Below, piece after piece: positions 1 through 9,600 of a DNA stretch of 37,871 nucleotides. Position 1 is the first letter of the stretch, and the number at the start of each line of letters is the position of its first letter. Under the pieces are notes generated by a model, which saw only the letters and a program-made list of their open reading frames with translations, searched no databases and had not been told where the DNA came from. Origin of the DNA: Verrucomicrobiota bacterium (GTDB lineage: Bacteria > Verrucomicrobiota > Kiritimatiellia > JAAZAB01); the NCBI GenBank assembly GCA_018898455.1, contig JAHIJO010000045.1, forward strand, positions 1 to 37,871. The letters run 5' to 3'. A program made the translations under genes and the position numbers.

Positions 1-153
1 CGGACTTCCTATATGCTTTGCCATGGCTTAAGGTTTACGGAAAAGCCAAGGTTGCAGATCATCAACTACTTCAAAGCGACCGGATTGCGCCTTGGTCTGC
101 TTGTCAACTTTGGTCATTATCCAAAAATAGAAAATGAAAGACTTGTTCTCTGA
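1..153 (+). CDS. GxxExxY family protein, C-terminal end (cut by window edge)
   Basis: A frame is open from base 1 to a TGA at 151-153 (50 codons). Its last part reads INYFKATGLRLGLLVNFG and then HYPKIENERLVL, which matches the typical end of the small GxxExxY family (PD-(D/E)XK nuclease-like fold, function unknown). The first ~17 codons do not look like the family, so the gene may already be damaged upstream. About 65 bases downstream, 217-228 reads TTTCGTGGTTAA, the reverse complement (one mismatch) of the sequence that opens the second GxxExxY cassette at 1671. This suggests the same kind of cassette. The family assignment is from recall of conserved C-terminal motifs, not a search. Confidence 0.6.
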   Translation, partial: RTSYMLCHGLRFTEKPRLQIINYFKATGLRLGLLVNFGHYPKIENERLVL

Positions 154-250
154 TGCTACTCTGCGAAGTAGCGGAGCTTCTTCGCTACGAAGCACGAGAC
201 TTTCGTGTATTTAGTGTTTCGTGGTTAAAATCTTCGCTGGGTTGCCACGC

Positions 251-269
251 CGCTTGCGGAGCGCAAGCG
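251..269. repeat. GC-rich hairpin upstream of gcvPA
   Basis: CGCTTGCG (251-258) pairs perfectly with CGCAAGCG (262-269) around a 3-base loop. It lies inside a wider GC-rich block (about 240-290) just before the gcvPA ribosome-binding region. It resembles the other dispersed hairpins of this window. No promoter could be recognised with confidence in 154-308. Confidence 0.5.
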
Positions 270-308
270 TAGTGACGCGGCGGGCACAGCCCGCGTTGGG
301 GGGATACG

Positions 309-1655
309 ATGACGGCGACAACATTTCATGCCAACAGTCCCGAGGACGATCGGGCGATGCTCGCGGAACTTGGGGCGAAAGATTTTGACGCGTTGTTTGC
401 CGATATTCCGGCGGCCCTGCAAACGGAGGAATTCCGGATCTCCCCGGGTTTATCCGAAATGGATATGGTCCATCGTCTGAACCGGCTGGCGGGCATGAAT
501 GCGGTCCAGCTCGTCAATTTCTGCGGCGGCGGATTCTACGATCATTTCATTCCCGCGGCGGTGGACGCGCTCGCCGGGCGCGCCGAGTTCTACACGGCGT
601 ATACGCCGTACCAGCCGGAAGTCTCCCAGGGCACCCTGCAGGCGATTTACGAGTATCAGACCGCCATCGCCCGTTTGACCGACATGGCGGCGGCCAATGC
701 TTCCCTTTATGACGGCGGCACCGCGCTGTTCGAGGCGATCATGATGGCGTTCCGGATCACCCGCCGCCGCCGGGTCCTGATCGACACCGGCGTGAATCCC
801 ATCTACCGCGCCATGCTTAAATGCTATTCCGCCAATTTATCTTTTGAGTTCATTGAGGTGCCGGCGAAAAAAGGGATCACGGACCGGCAGGCATTCCAGG
901 CGCAGTGCAATGACCAGGTTGCCGCTGTCATTCTCCAGAATCCCAATTTCTTCGGATGCCTGGACGACGGGACCGACGTGATTGAGGCGGCGCATCGGGC
1001 CGGAGCGTTGGGCATCATTTCCGTCTATCCGCTCTCGCTGGGGCTGATCAAGACGCCCGGCGCCATGGGCGCCGATATCGTGACCGGGGAGGGGCAGAGC
1101 CTCGGCCTGCCGCTTTCGTTTGGCGGCCCCTACCTGGGGTTCATGGCGACGCGGAAGCCTTATGTCCATAAAATGCCTGGCCGGTTGGTCGGCGCCACAC
1201 ACGACGCCCAGGGCCGGCGCGGTTTCGTGTTGACGTTGCAGGCGCGGGAACAGCATATTCGCCGCGAAAAGGCCACGTCCAACATTTGCTCCAATGAGGC
1301 GCACTGTGCCTTGCGGGCATTGATTTATCTGTCATTGCTCGGCAAGACGGGTCTGGTGGAGACCGCGGAACTCTGTGCCTCCAACGCCGCCTATGGCTGG
1401 GAGCGTTTGACTGCCATTCCGGGTGTGAAAGGCGCGTTCCCGCATTATTTTTTCAACGAGTTTGTTGTTTCCCTGCCGACCAGCGCGGCAGACGTGGTGA
1501 GCGTGATGATTGACAAGGGCTTTGCGCCGGGATTTCCGCTGGAACGCTATTATTCCGGCATGGAGAACGACCTGCTGGTGGCCTTCACGGAAAAACGAAC
1601 CAAGGAAGACATCGACGGCTTCGCCGCCGCCCTGGAATCCGCCCTCAACGGATAG
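309..1655 (+). CDS. gcvPA: Glycine dehydrogenase (decarboxylating) subunit 1, P-protein alpha
   Basis: This is the N-terminal half of the split, PLP-dependent P-protein of the glycine cleavage system. With GcvPB it decarboxylates glycine and passes the aminomethyl group to lipoyl-GcvH in the cytoplasm. The 448 residues match the usual subunit length. Recognisable stretches are the PGLSEMDMVHRLNRLA N-terminal motif, NFCGGGFYDHFIP and FYTAYTPYQPEVSQGTLQ, all hallmarks of the family. The ATG at 309 follows a G-rich stretch (about 298-303) that can act as a ribosome-binding site. The partner gene gcvPB follows in the same direction, but a ~275-bp cassette has been inserted between them. GcvT and GcvH are not in the window. 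Confidence 0.95.
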   Translation: MTATTFHANSPEDDRAMLAELGAKDFDALFADIPAALQTEEFRISPGLSEMDMVHRLNRLAGMNAVQLVNFCGGGFYDHFIPAAVDALAGRAEFYTAYTPYQPEVSQGTLQAIYEYQTAIARLTDMAAANASLYDGGTALFEAIMMAFRITRRRRVLIDTGVNPIYRAMLKCYSANLSFEFIEVPAKKGITDRQAFQAQCNDQVAAVILQNPNFFGCLDDGTDVIEAAHRAGALGIISVYPLSLGLIKTPGAMGADIVTGEGQSLGLPLSFGGPYLGFMATRKPYVHKMPGRLVGATHDAQGRRGFVLTLQAREQHIRREKATSNICSNEAHCALRALIYLSLLGKTGLVETAELCASNAAYGWERLTAIPGVKGAFPHYFFNEFVVSLPTSAADVVSVMIDKGFAPGFPLERYYSGMENDLLVAFTEKRTKEDIDGFAAALESALNG

Positions 1656-1670
1656 GGAGAAGGCGGGTGT

Positions 1671-1945
1671 TTAACCACGAAGGACACGAAGAAAAATGGA
1701 TTTTGATGAATTATCGAACCGGGTTATCGGATGCGCCTTGGAAGTTCATAGGACCTTGGGGCCCGGTCTGTTGGAATCCGCCTACGAACAATGCCTGGCG
1801 TATGAACTGTCTCAAGCGGGGATTCCATTTCAGACTCAAGGGCCGTTGCCAGTTCAATTTTAATGTTGAACTTTTAAAGCAAGGCATTAAACGGTTTGTC
1901 CTATAATGAATATCCCTTCGTGAGCTTCGTGCCCTTCGTGGTGAA
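1671..1945 (+). mobile_element. GxxExxY cassette with terminal inverted repeats, inside gcvPA-gcvPB
   Basis: The block between gcvPA and gcvPB is bounded by a 17-bp inverted repeat. CCACGAAGGACACGAAG (1675-1691) faces CTTCGTGCCCTTCGTGG (1925-1941), with one mismatch. Between them lies only a broken GxxExxY gene. No transposase is present, so if it moves it is a non-autonomous, MITE-like unit. It separates two genes that are normally adjacent. A similar end sequence (217-228) follows the other GxxExxY gene at the window start. Confidence 0.6.
1696..1906 (+). pseudogene. GxxExxY protein remnant with internal deletion and frame change
   Basis: From ATG 1696 one frame reads MDFDELSNRVIGCALEVHRT followed by LGPGLLESAYEQCLAYEL, the GxxExxY signature, and stops at 1861-1863. 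The typical C-terminal end, NFNVELLKQGIKRFVL, continues immediately in a second frame from about 1856 to the stop at 1904-1906. The middle of the protein, where the nuclease-like core would be, is absent (about 40-50 codons judged from family memory). The gene is therefore an internally deleted relic. A longer frame starting at 1667 merely strings together out-of-frame N-terminal DNA and this tail. Confidence 0.7.
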
Positions 1946-1961
1946 GAACAGGAGAATTTGA

Positions 1962-3410
1962 ATGCAACTGATTTATGAAAAGAGCGTGCCGGGTCGGCGC
2001 GCGGCGCGCGCGCCGCGCCGGACGGTGCCGGCCAAGGATTTAATCCATAAAAAATTCCTGCGGGCGCGTCCCCCCGAGCTTCCCGAGGTGCCGGAAATCG
2101 AGGTGATCCGTCATTTTACCAATCTATCGCGTCAGAATTTTTCGGTGGACACGCACTTCTATCCGCTCGGGTCCTGCACGATGAAGTATAACCCCAAGTC
2201 CTGTGAAGCGGTAGCGGCTCTCCCGGGATTTCTCCAGGTGCATCCCTTGTGGCCCCAGTTGCGGGGCGGCGGCCAGTTGACCCAGGGTGTGCTCCGGCTC
2301 CTCTATGAGACCGAGCGCCTTCTTTCCGAGCTGACCGGCATGGCGGAATTCACGCTCCAGCCGCTGGCCGGCGCTCATGGTGAGTTGACCGGCGCCATGC
2401 TGATGGCCGCGTACCATCGGGATCGCGGGAACAGGAAGACGCACGTTCTGATCCCGGATTCGGCGCATGGCACGAATCCCGCCAGCGCCGCCTTGGCCGG
2501 GTTCGAGGTGGTGTCAATCCCGTCCACCGCCCGCGGCACCGTGGACGTGGACCGGCTCCGGAAAGCCGTCAATGCCCAGACTGCCGGCATGATGATGACG
2601 AATCCCAACACTCTGGGCCTGTTCGAACCCGAGGTTCGGACCATCGCCGAGATCATTCATAGCGTAGATGGACTGATGTATTACGATGGCGCCAATTTCA
2701 ATGCCATCCTGGGACGGTGCAAGCCGGCCGAGATGGGCTTTGACATCTGCCACCTGAACCTGCACAAGACGTTTGCCACTCCCCATGGCGGCGGCGGGCC
2801 CGGCGCCGGCCCGGTGGGCGTGGTGGTCCGTCTGCGGCCCTATCTGCCGATCTCGCGGGTGGTCAAGACGAAGGACGGCACCTTCAGCCTGGATTATGAC
2901 CAGCCGAAGAGTATTGGCTACGTGGCGCCTTTCTATGGAAATTTCGGGGTGCTGGTTCGAACCTATGCCTATTGTCTCCTACTGGGCCGCGACGGCCTGC
3001 GCGCGGTGAGTAACCATGCCGTGCTGAACGCGAATTATATCCAGGAAAAACTGCGCGCGCTATATCCGCCGGCCGCCCCGGGGCGATGCATGCATGAATG
3101 CGTGTTAACGGCGAAACCGCTGGGCGTCCACGGCATCCGGGCTCTGGATATTGCCAAGGGCTTGATTGACCGCGGGGTCCATCCGCCCACGATCTATTTC
3201 CCGCTTATTGTGCCCGAGGCCATGATGATCGAGCCCACGGAAACGGAAGCCCGGGAGACACTGGATCAGTTTATCCGGGTTATGCTGGACCTGGCGCGCG
3301 CGGCGCAAGAACATCCCGAGGCGCTGAAGCAGGCGCCGGTCACGACGCCCGTGGGCCGTTTGGATGAGGTCGCCGCCGCCAGGAATATGGATTTGGTTTA
3401 TAACGGTTGA
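1962..3410 (+). CDS. gcvPB: Glycine dehydrogenase (decarboxylating) subunit 2, P-protein beta
   Basis: This is the C-terminal half of the split P-protein, carrying the PLP cofactor. The PLP-binding lysine is Lys269 in LNLHKTFATPHGGGGPG, followed by the glycine-rich loop. THFYPLGSCTMKYNPK near residue 65 and YYDGANFNAI are also characteristic. The 482 residues fit the family. ATG 1962 has a clear AGGAG at 1950-1954, seven bases upstream. The first ~25 residues are Arg/Ala-rich from a GC-rich DNA stretch, but the core is intact. It works as a complex with GcvPA, from which it is now separated by a GxxExxY cassette. Confidence 0.95.
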   Translation: MQLIYEKSVPGRRAARAPRRTVPAKDLIHKKFLRARPPELPEVPEIEVIRHFTNLSRQNFSVDTHFYPLGSCTMKYNPKSCEAVAALPGFLQVHPLWPQLRGGGQLTQGVLRLLYETERLLSELTGMAEFTLQPLAGAHGELTGAMLMAAYHRDRGNRKTHVLIPDSAHGTNPASAALAGFEVVSIPSTARGTVDVDRLRKAVNAQTAGMMMTNPNTLGLFEPEVRTIAEIIHSVDGLMYYDGANFNAILGRCKPAEMGFDICHLNLHKTFATPHGGGGPGAGPVGVVVRLRPYLPISRVVKTKDGTFSLDYDQPKSIGYVAPFYGNFGVLVRTYAYCLLLGRDGLRAVSNHAVLNANYIQEKLRALYPPAAPGRCMHECVLTAKPLGVHGIRALDIAKGLIDRGVHPPTIYFPLIVPEAMMIEPTETEARETLDQFIRVMLDLARAAQEHPEALKQAPVTTPVGRLDEVAAARNMDLVYNG

Positions 3411-3420
3411 CCGAAAAGAA

Positions 3421-3448
3421 AGATCGTCGGCGTAAAGCCGACGCTACC
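3421..3448 (-). repeat. Dispersed hairpin repeat (GTAGCG family), copy 1
   Basis: Reverse-complemented, this reads GGTAGCGTCGGC-loop-GCCGACGATCT and matches 13039-13066 except in the loop. It is a short REP-like hairpin just after gcvPB and could also weaken or end transcription. Confidence 0.55.
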
Positions 3449-3477
3449 GGGATAATGTTGGCCGTGTGACAGGGCAG

Positions 3478-3506
3478 GTAGCGCCGGGTTTATCCCGGCG
3501 ACGGAT
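3478..3506 (+). repeat. Dispersed hairpin repeat (GTAGCG family), copy 2
   Basis: This 29-base sequence with arms CGCCGGG/CCCGGCG around TTTAT is identical to 28925-28953. It lies 30 bases after copy 1, in opposite orientation. The rest of 3507-3667, before the giant gene, is AT-rich with no confidently recognised promoter. Confidence 0.65.
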
Positions 3507-3667
3507 TGGGGCCGGCGCGGATGGCCCCGTAATCCTGTCGGTTACCCCCATGATGGTAAAAAAATAGAATAAAAGTATCGACAAAGCATGCACCGCGTGA
3601 TAAGTTTTAGTTAAATCGAAAATGACTTGTTAATGTGTTTTTAATGAAGCCATTCGGGGGGATAAAT

Positions 3668-6600
3668 ATGAGGGGCTTTTTTTCGCGCAGATGGCGCTCC
3701 GAGCGCCGCCAATGGATGGCGTGGGGGGCTGGCATCCTGATGCTTTTCATGGGCGCATCGGGTTGGGGCGCTGAATCCGGCGGCGCCGGTAACCCGAAAC
3801 AGGCTTTGTGGAACCAGGCCGGCAGTCTTCATGTGCCGTTCGTGGAAAACCGGGGACAAATCTCTGATCCCCAGGTGCGGTTTTATGCCCGCACGTTTGG
3901 CGGCACTGTCTATGTCCTGCAATCCGGCGATGTGGTGTATGCCCTGCCCGGGCGCGGCCCCACTCAGAGATCAGAGGGCGGAGAGCAGAAGTCAGAATCG
4001 GGAATCGAAAATCAAAAAATACCAATCAAAAATTACACTGGCCTTGCTGTCCTGAAAGAATCTTTTGGCGCGGGCCGGCGCCAGGCGCCGATGGGCGACC
4101 GTCCGTTGGATGCTGCCATTAATAGTTTTCTGGGCGCGGATCCCGCCTGCTGGCAAGCGAAACTTCCGACTTTTGAACAGGTCAGCCTGGGTGAAGTGAT
4201 TGCCGGCATTCAATTGACCCTCCGGGCGCATGGTAACAGCGTTGAAAAGATTTTCACGGTGACGCCCGGCGGCGATCCCCTGCAAATCCGGGTGTCCCTG
4301 GAAGGTTCCGAGGGGCTGGCCGTGAACGAACGGGGTGAACTGGAAGCGGCCACCGCTCTGGGCATTGTCCGGTTCAGCGCCCCCGTGGCTTGGCAGACCG
4401 ATGCCGCCGGTCGTGATGTTCCGGTGGCCATTGCCTATGCGGTGGACGATGATGCCTTTGGGTTTGCGATCGGCGCTTATGATCCGGGCCGCCCGCTCAT
4501 GATCGATCCGCTGTTGTCATCCACGTTCGTCGGCGGGAGAGGTAGCGATTATGTGTTTGCCGTGGCCGTGGAAAGCAGTACCAGCAATATCATCGTGGCC
4601 GGCGCCACCGCTTCCGTCAACTTTCCCACCAAAATCGCATATCAGCCGACTTTACGCGGCGGGATGGATGTTTTTATCTCGAAATTCGACTACCGGATGA
4701 CGAATCTCATCGCTTCCACCTACTTGGGCGGTACCGGCAATGATGTGGCGTCCGCCATGGCCATCGACACCAACCTCAATATTTTCGTGGCCGGCTATAC
4801 CGAGTCCACCAATTTCCCGCTGGCCCTAAATACTTATAGCGGGTCGCGGGACGGCTTTGTGGTGAAATTAGACTCAAGCCTGATTCCATCGGTATCCGCC
4901 TACCTCGGTGGGAGCGGGACCGACGCGGTCAACGCGATAGCCGTTTCGCCTGCCGGCTATGTTGTCTATGCGGCTGGTTACACCGAATCCTCCGATTTCC
5001 CGATTGCGCCGGGTGGAGGTTACTATACGAATTATAATGAAACAGGAGATGGTTTCGTGGCGCGGTTCGATAGCTCACTGGCCCGTGAGGCCTCGACTTT
5101 CCTGGGCGGCAGCGGCCAGGATGCAGTCAGCGCCATGGCGATCAGCGTCAACACCAACGCCGTCGGCGCCGGCACCAACGTGTTTGTCGCCGGCTATACC
5201 TGGTCGACGAACTTTCCCCGATCACTGACGAACACGCTTTACACGAACTCGGCCTATACCAACCTGGGGGGCCAATGCGACGCGTTCGTTTCCCGGTTCA
5301 ACAGCGGTTTGACCAATCTGGACGGTTGCACATATCTCGGCGGCACGAATCAGGATTTTGCCACGGCCATCTGCTTGGATATACGCACCAATGTATATGT
5401 GGCGGGCTATACGTATTCCACCAATTTCCCTGTCAGCGCCGGCGCCGCCCAGGGCGCATTGGCAGGGAACGCCGACGCTTTTATCGCGTCGCTGAGTCAC
5501 GGGCTCACCAATCGGATTGCCGCCACGTACTTGGGCGGGTCCGCCGCTGAACAGGCCAATGGAATGGCGATCGGCTACAATATTACCCCTGGAGTCACGA
5601 ACATCCTTATTGTCGGCACCACGGCCTCGGCCAATTTTCCAGTCACGGCCAATGCCACTTACGGAACGCGCGGCGGCGGGGAAGATGCCTTTATTGCCGT
5701 TTTGACTACGCCCTTGACCAACCGGTATGCCGTGACGTACCTGGGTGGCGCGGGCAACGACCGGGGCATGGCGGCGGCCTTTGTGGGAAGCAACGACAGC
5801 GTGGTGGCCGCCGGTTACACCGCCTCAAGCGATTTTCCCATTTCAGATGCCACTTACAGCACCCGTTATAACTTAGGCGCCTATGACGGTTTCGTCTCCC
5901 GCCTGGCCAGCACCCTGACCTATGGCACGAAGAAATGGCACGTTCAAGCTGCGAATTCCGTCTATTCATCACCTTGCATGGGTCCGGATGGCACGATATA
6001 CGCGGGAACGGATGAGTCCCCTGATGGATTATACGCGATCAATCAAGACGGCGCGACTAAATGGCAATTTCCCGCCGTACAGACATACCCGGTTTCATCG
6101 CCCATGATTGGCACAAACGGCATCGTGTATATTGGCTCCTATCCTGCTGCAAGCTCCAACTTGTATGTGTATGCGGTTGATGCGACCAATGGCACTGTTG
6201 TTTATTCCAATAATTGGGCTTCGCCCGTTGCGATGTGTATGGTCATGGATAACGAGGGCTATTTATACGCGGGGAGCGGGGCTTATTCCCCATTGCGTTT
6301 TATAAAATTCAATCCTGATTTGACGACCAATCGGGTTATGGTTGCCGCGCGCCAGTCATGGTCTTCGCCGGCTTTGGGGACCAATAACGATCTTTATTTC
6401 GGCGTAACTTATATGTCAACATCAGCGCCAAGTTTTTATTGTTTGAATACACTCACGGGTGTGACTAACGCCTTTATTATTGATGGCGGGGCCAATTTTC
6501 AATCATCACCCGCGATTGGTTCCAATGGGTCAATTATTGTCGGCAACACATTAAACCATGTTTTCAATATTAATCCCAATGGCACCACGAATTGGGTGTG

Positions 6601-9600
6601 GACTACTACCGGCCCCGTCAACGGCTCCCCCGTGATTGGAACCAATGGTATTGTTTATGTCGGCACGGATAATAATTTATTTTATGCTTTTAACTCATTG
6701 AATGGAACCACTCAGTGGATCTGGAATTTATCGGGTCCTATTGAAAATGCGGCGGCCATCGGCGCCGACGGAACGGTTTATGTGGGGGCGGGCACTTATC
6801 TTTTTTCGCTTAATCCTGTCACTGGAACGACCAACTGGTCGTTTAGTCTCTCGCAGACATGCCGATCGTCGTCTCCGCTTATCGGGATGGATGGCACTAT
6901 TTACATCGGATCCAAGACGACCGACAACAAGCTCTATGCGATTTACGGGCCCACGCCGCCCGAGATGAATGCCCCTTGGCCGAAGTTTCACCACGACATG
7001 ATGAACTCCGGTCGGATGGGGCTCGATCACCGGCCCAGCGCGCCTGTCAATGTGGTCGCCACAAGAGGAATTGGTATCTACACCAACAGCGTCATGGTGA
7101 CGTGGAGCGCCGTGCCATATGCCACGGTCTATGAAATATACCGGAGCACCACCAATCTTTCGAGCGGCGCCCCCAAGATCGCCTCCACCTCGCGGACTAA
7201 TTACCTGGATAACATTAATGTCATCCGGGGCCAGATGTACTTCTATTGGATCAAGGCCAAGGCGCCGCTGGGTATCAGCGGATTCAGTGTTTCCGACGTT
7301 GGCGGCACTCTCCCGGAACCGCCCACCGGGATTTACGCCACCAAGGGCGAGGGCGGCTACACCAACTCCATCCTGATCACGTGGGATGAAGCAGTCGGGG
7401 CTACCGGTTACCAGGTCTGGCGCAGTGAATCGTCCGGCACCAACACCGCCTTGCCGGTCGGCTATCCGGTTACCAACCGTTACGAGGATGCGGCCATCGT
7501 CAGGGGGCTGAGGTATTATTACTGGGTTATAACGACGAATATGGTCGGCCTCAGCGGGTTCAGTTCCAACGGAGTTTACGGCGGTACGCCGCCGCTTGCA
7601 CCGCCGGTCTTTTCAGCCGGTAAGGGGGATTCGCCGGCTTACCTGCCGGTGACCTGGACCGCGCCGACCGGCGCCACCGCCTATGTTGTGTATTCCAATG
7701 TTGTTGACAACGTCGGCTCGGCGGGGGTGGTGACAAATATCGTCGCGTCACCCTTCAACCATTACGGGCTGATGCCTTGCCGCCATTACTATTACTGGCT
7801 CAGGGCCACCAACGAGTTCGGTATCAGCGGCTACACGGAGTCCGACTGGGGCTGGCGGGCGCTGGCGCCGCCTTCTTCCGTTTCGGCCAGCGACGGAAAT
7901 TATACCGCCAAAATCAGCGTGTCGTGGGTGGTCGGCAATACCAATCTCCAGGAAACGACCGCGCACCTGGTCTATCGGAGTTCTACCAATGATACAAGCA
8001 CCGCGGTGGCGTGCGTTGAATTGGCGTACACGGGAGCGACGATGACCAACTACGATGATATCGAAATCGTTCGCGGTCCCGTTTATTACTATTGGGTCCG
8101 GGCGAGAAACTCCTACGGCACCAGCGATTGGAGCCAGGTGGATAGCGGCGGCACCGTGCCGCTCCCGCCAACCGCCGTCATCGCCAGCGACGGAAACATA
8201 GGCAAGATCACGGTTGATTGGACTGCTTCGTCCTTTGCGGCCACGTATGATATCTACCGGTCGCCGGATACTACTACCAATAATGCATCGAGAATCGGGA
8301 CGGTGAGCGGAAGCGTTACCTCCTACGACGACACAACCGCCGCTCCCGGTGTGATCTACTATTTCTGGGTCCGGTCCGTGAGCCCCTATGGGTCCAGCGT
8401 GTTTAGCGGGTCCGATTTCGGCTGGCGGGACTTGGCGCCGCCCTTGGCCGTTTCAGCCGGCGATGGCGAATTGACGAATTGCGTTGTGATCACTTGGAGC
8501 ACGTCGGTCGGCGCCTCGGCTTATGAAGTATGGCGCAATGCCGAAACGAATTCCGCCGGCGCAATGAAACTGGTGAACAACGTGGCGACCAATGTCTATC
8601 AGGACACCGCCGCGATCGCGGGCGTGGTATATTATTACTGGGTCAAGGCCAAGACCGACTATATCACCAGCGGCTTCAGTTCCCCTGACAGCGGGTATCG
8701 GGCGATCGGGAAAGTGGATATCGGTGTAACCGATTTTGTGCTGTTGCCGACGGTGCTGGCCGCGGGCGGGCACCCGGATGCCGTATCCTTCCGTATTGAG
8801 AACTACGGCAATGAAGTCATGACGGCGCCCAATTACTGGGTTATGAGCGATTTCTATCTCTCCGCCAACCAGATCTTCGGCGACGGCGATGACGTGTGGA
8901 TCGGGGCCTACAGCAACAGCGTGCCGCTGAGTGTGCGGACGAGCGCCGGCATTGTCCTGACCGGGACGACCCGCCAGTTCCTGACGATTCCGGATCTGCC
9001 GCTGGGCCGCTATTACGCGTTTATTCATGTCCGGCATTGTCTGCCGTCCGCATGGAACGATCCGGTGCCCGCCAATAATACCGCTCTGCGGATCGGTCAG
9101 ACCATTACGATCAATAACACGGCATCCACGACGACGGTTCTGAACGACTATAACGGCGACGGCCTGGCCGATCTGGCGGTCTATAACGAGGGCGACGGGC
9201 GCTGGTACGTCCGGACCGTGGAAGGCGCGCGTATCGTTTATGGCGCTAGCTGGGGTGAGCCCGGTTATCAGCCGGTGGTTGGCGACTATGACGACAACGG
9301 CTCTTCAGATCTGGCGGTCTATCACGAGGCGTCGGGATACTGGTTCATCCGGTCGGTGTCGGGCGCGCTCATTGCCTGGCGGCAATGGTGGGGGGCGCCG
9401 GGCTACAAGCCGGTGCCGGGGGATTACAACGGCGATCGGCAGTCGGATTTTGCGGTCTATCATGAGGCGGACGGTTTATGGTACGTATCGTCGCTGGCCG
9501 GTGAGACGATTGCCTGGGCCGAGTGGTGGGGAGCGCCGGGTTACCAGGCGGTGCCGGGGGATTACGATGCCGACGGCAAGTTCGATTTTGCGGTCTATCA

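Noticed and set aside
1667-1906. Single 79-residue protein between gcvPA and gcvPB
   Set aside because: Its first part is an out-of-frame reading of the GxxExxY N-terminal half; only the last ~16 residues are genuine family sequence.
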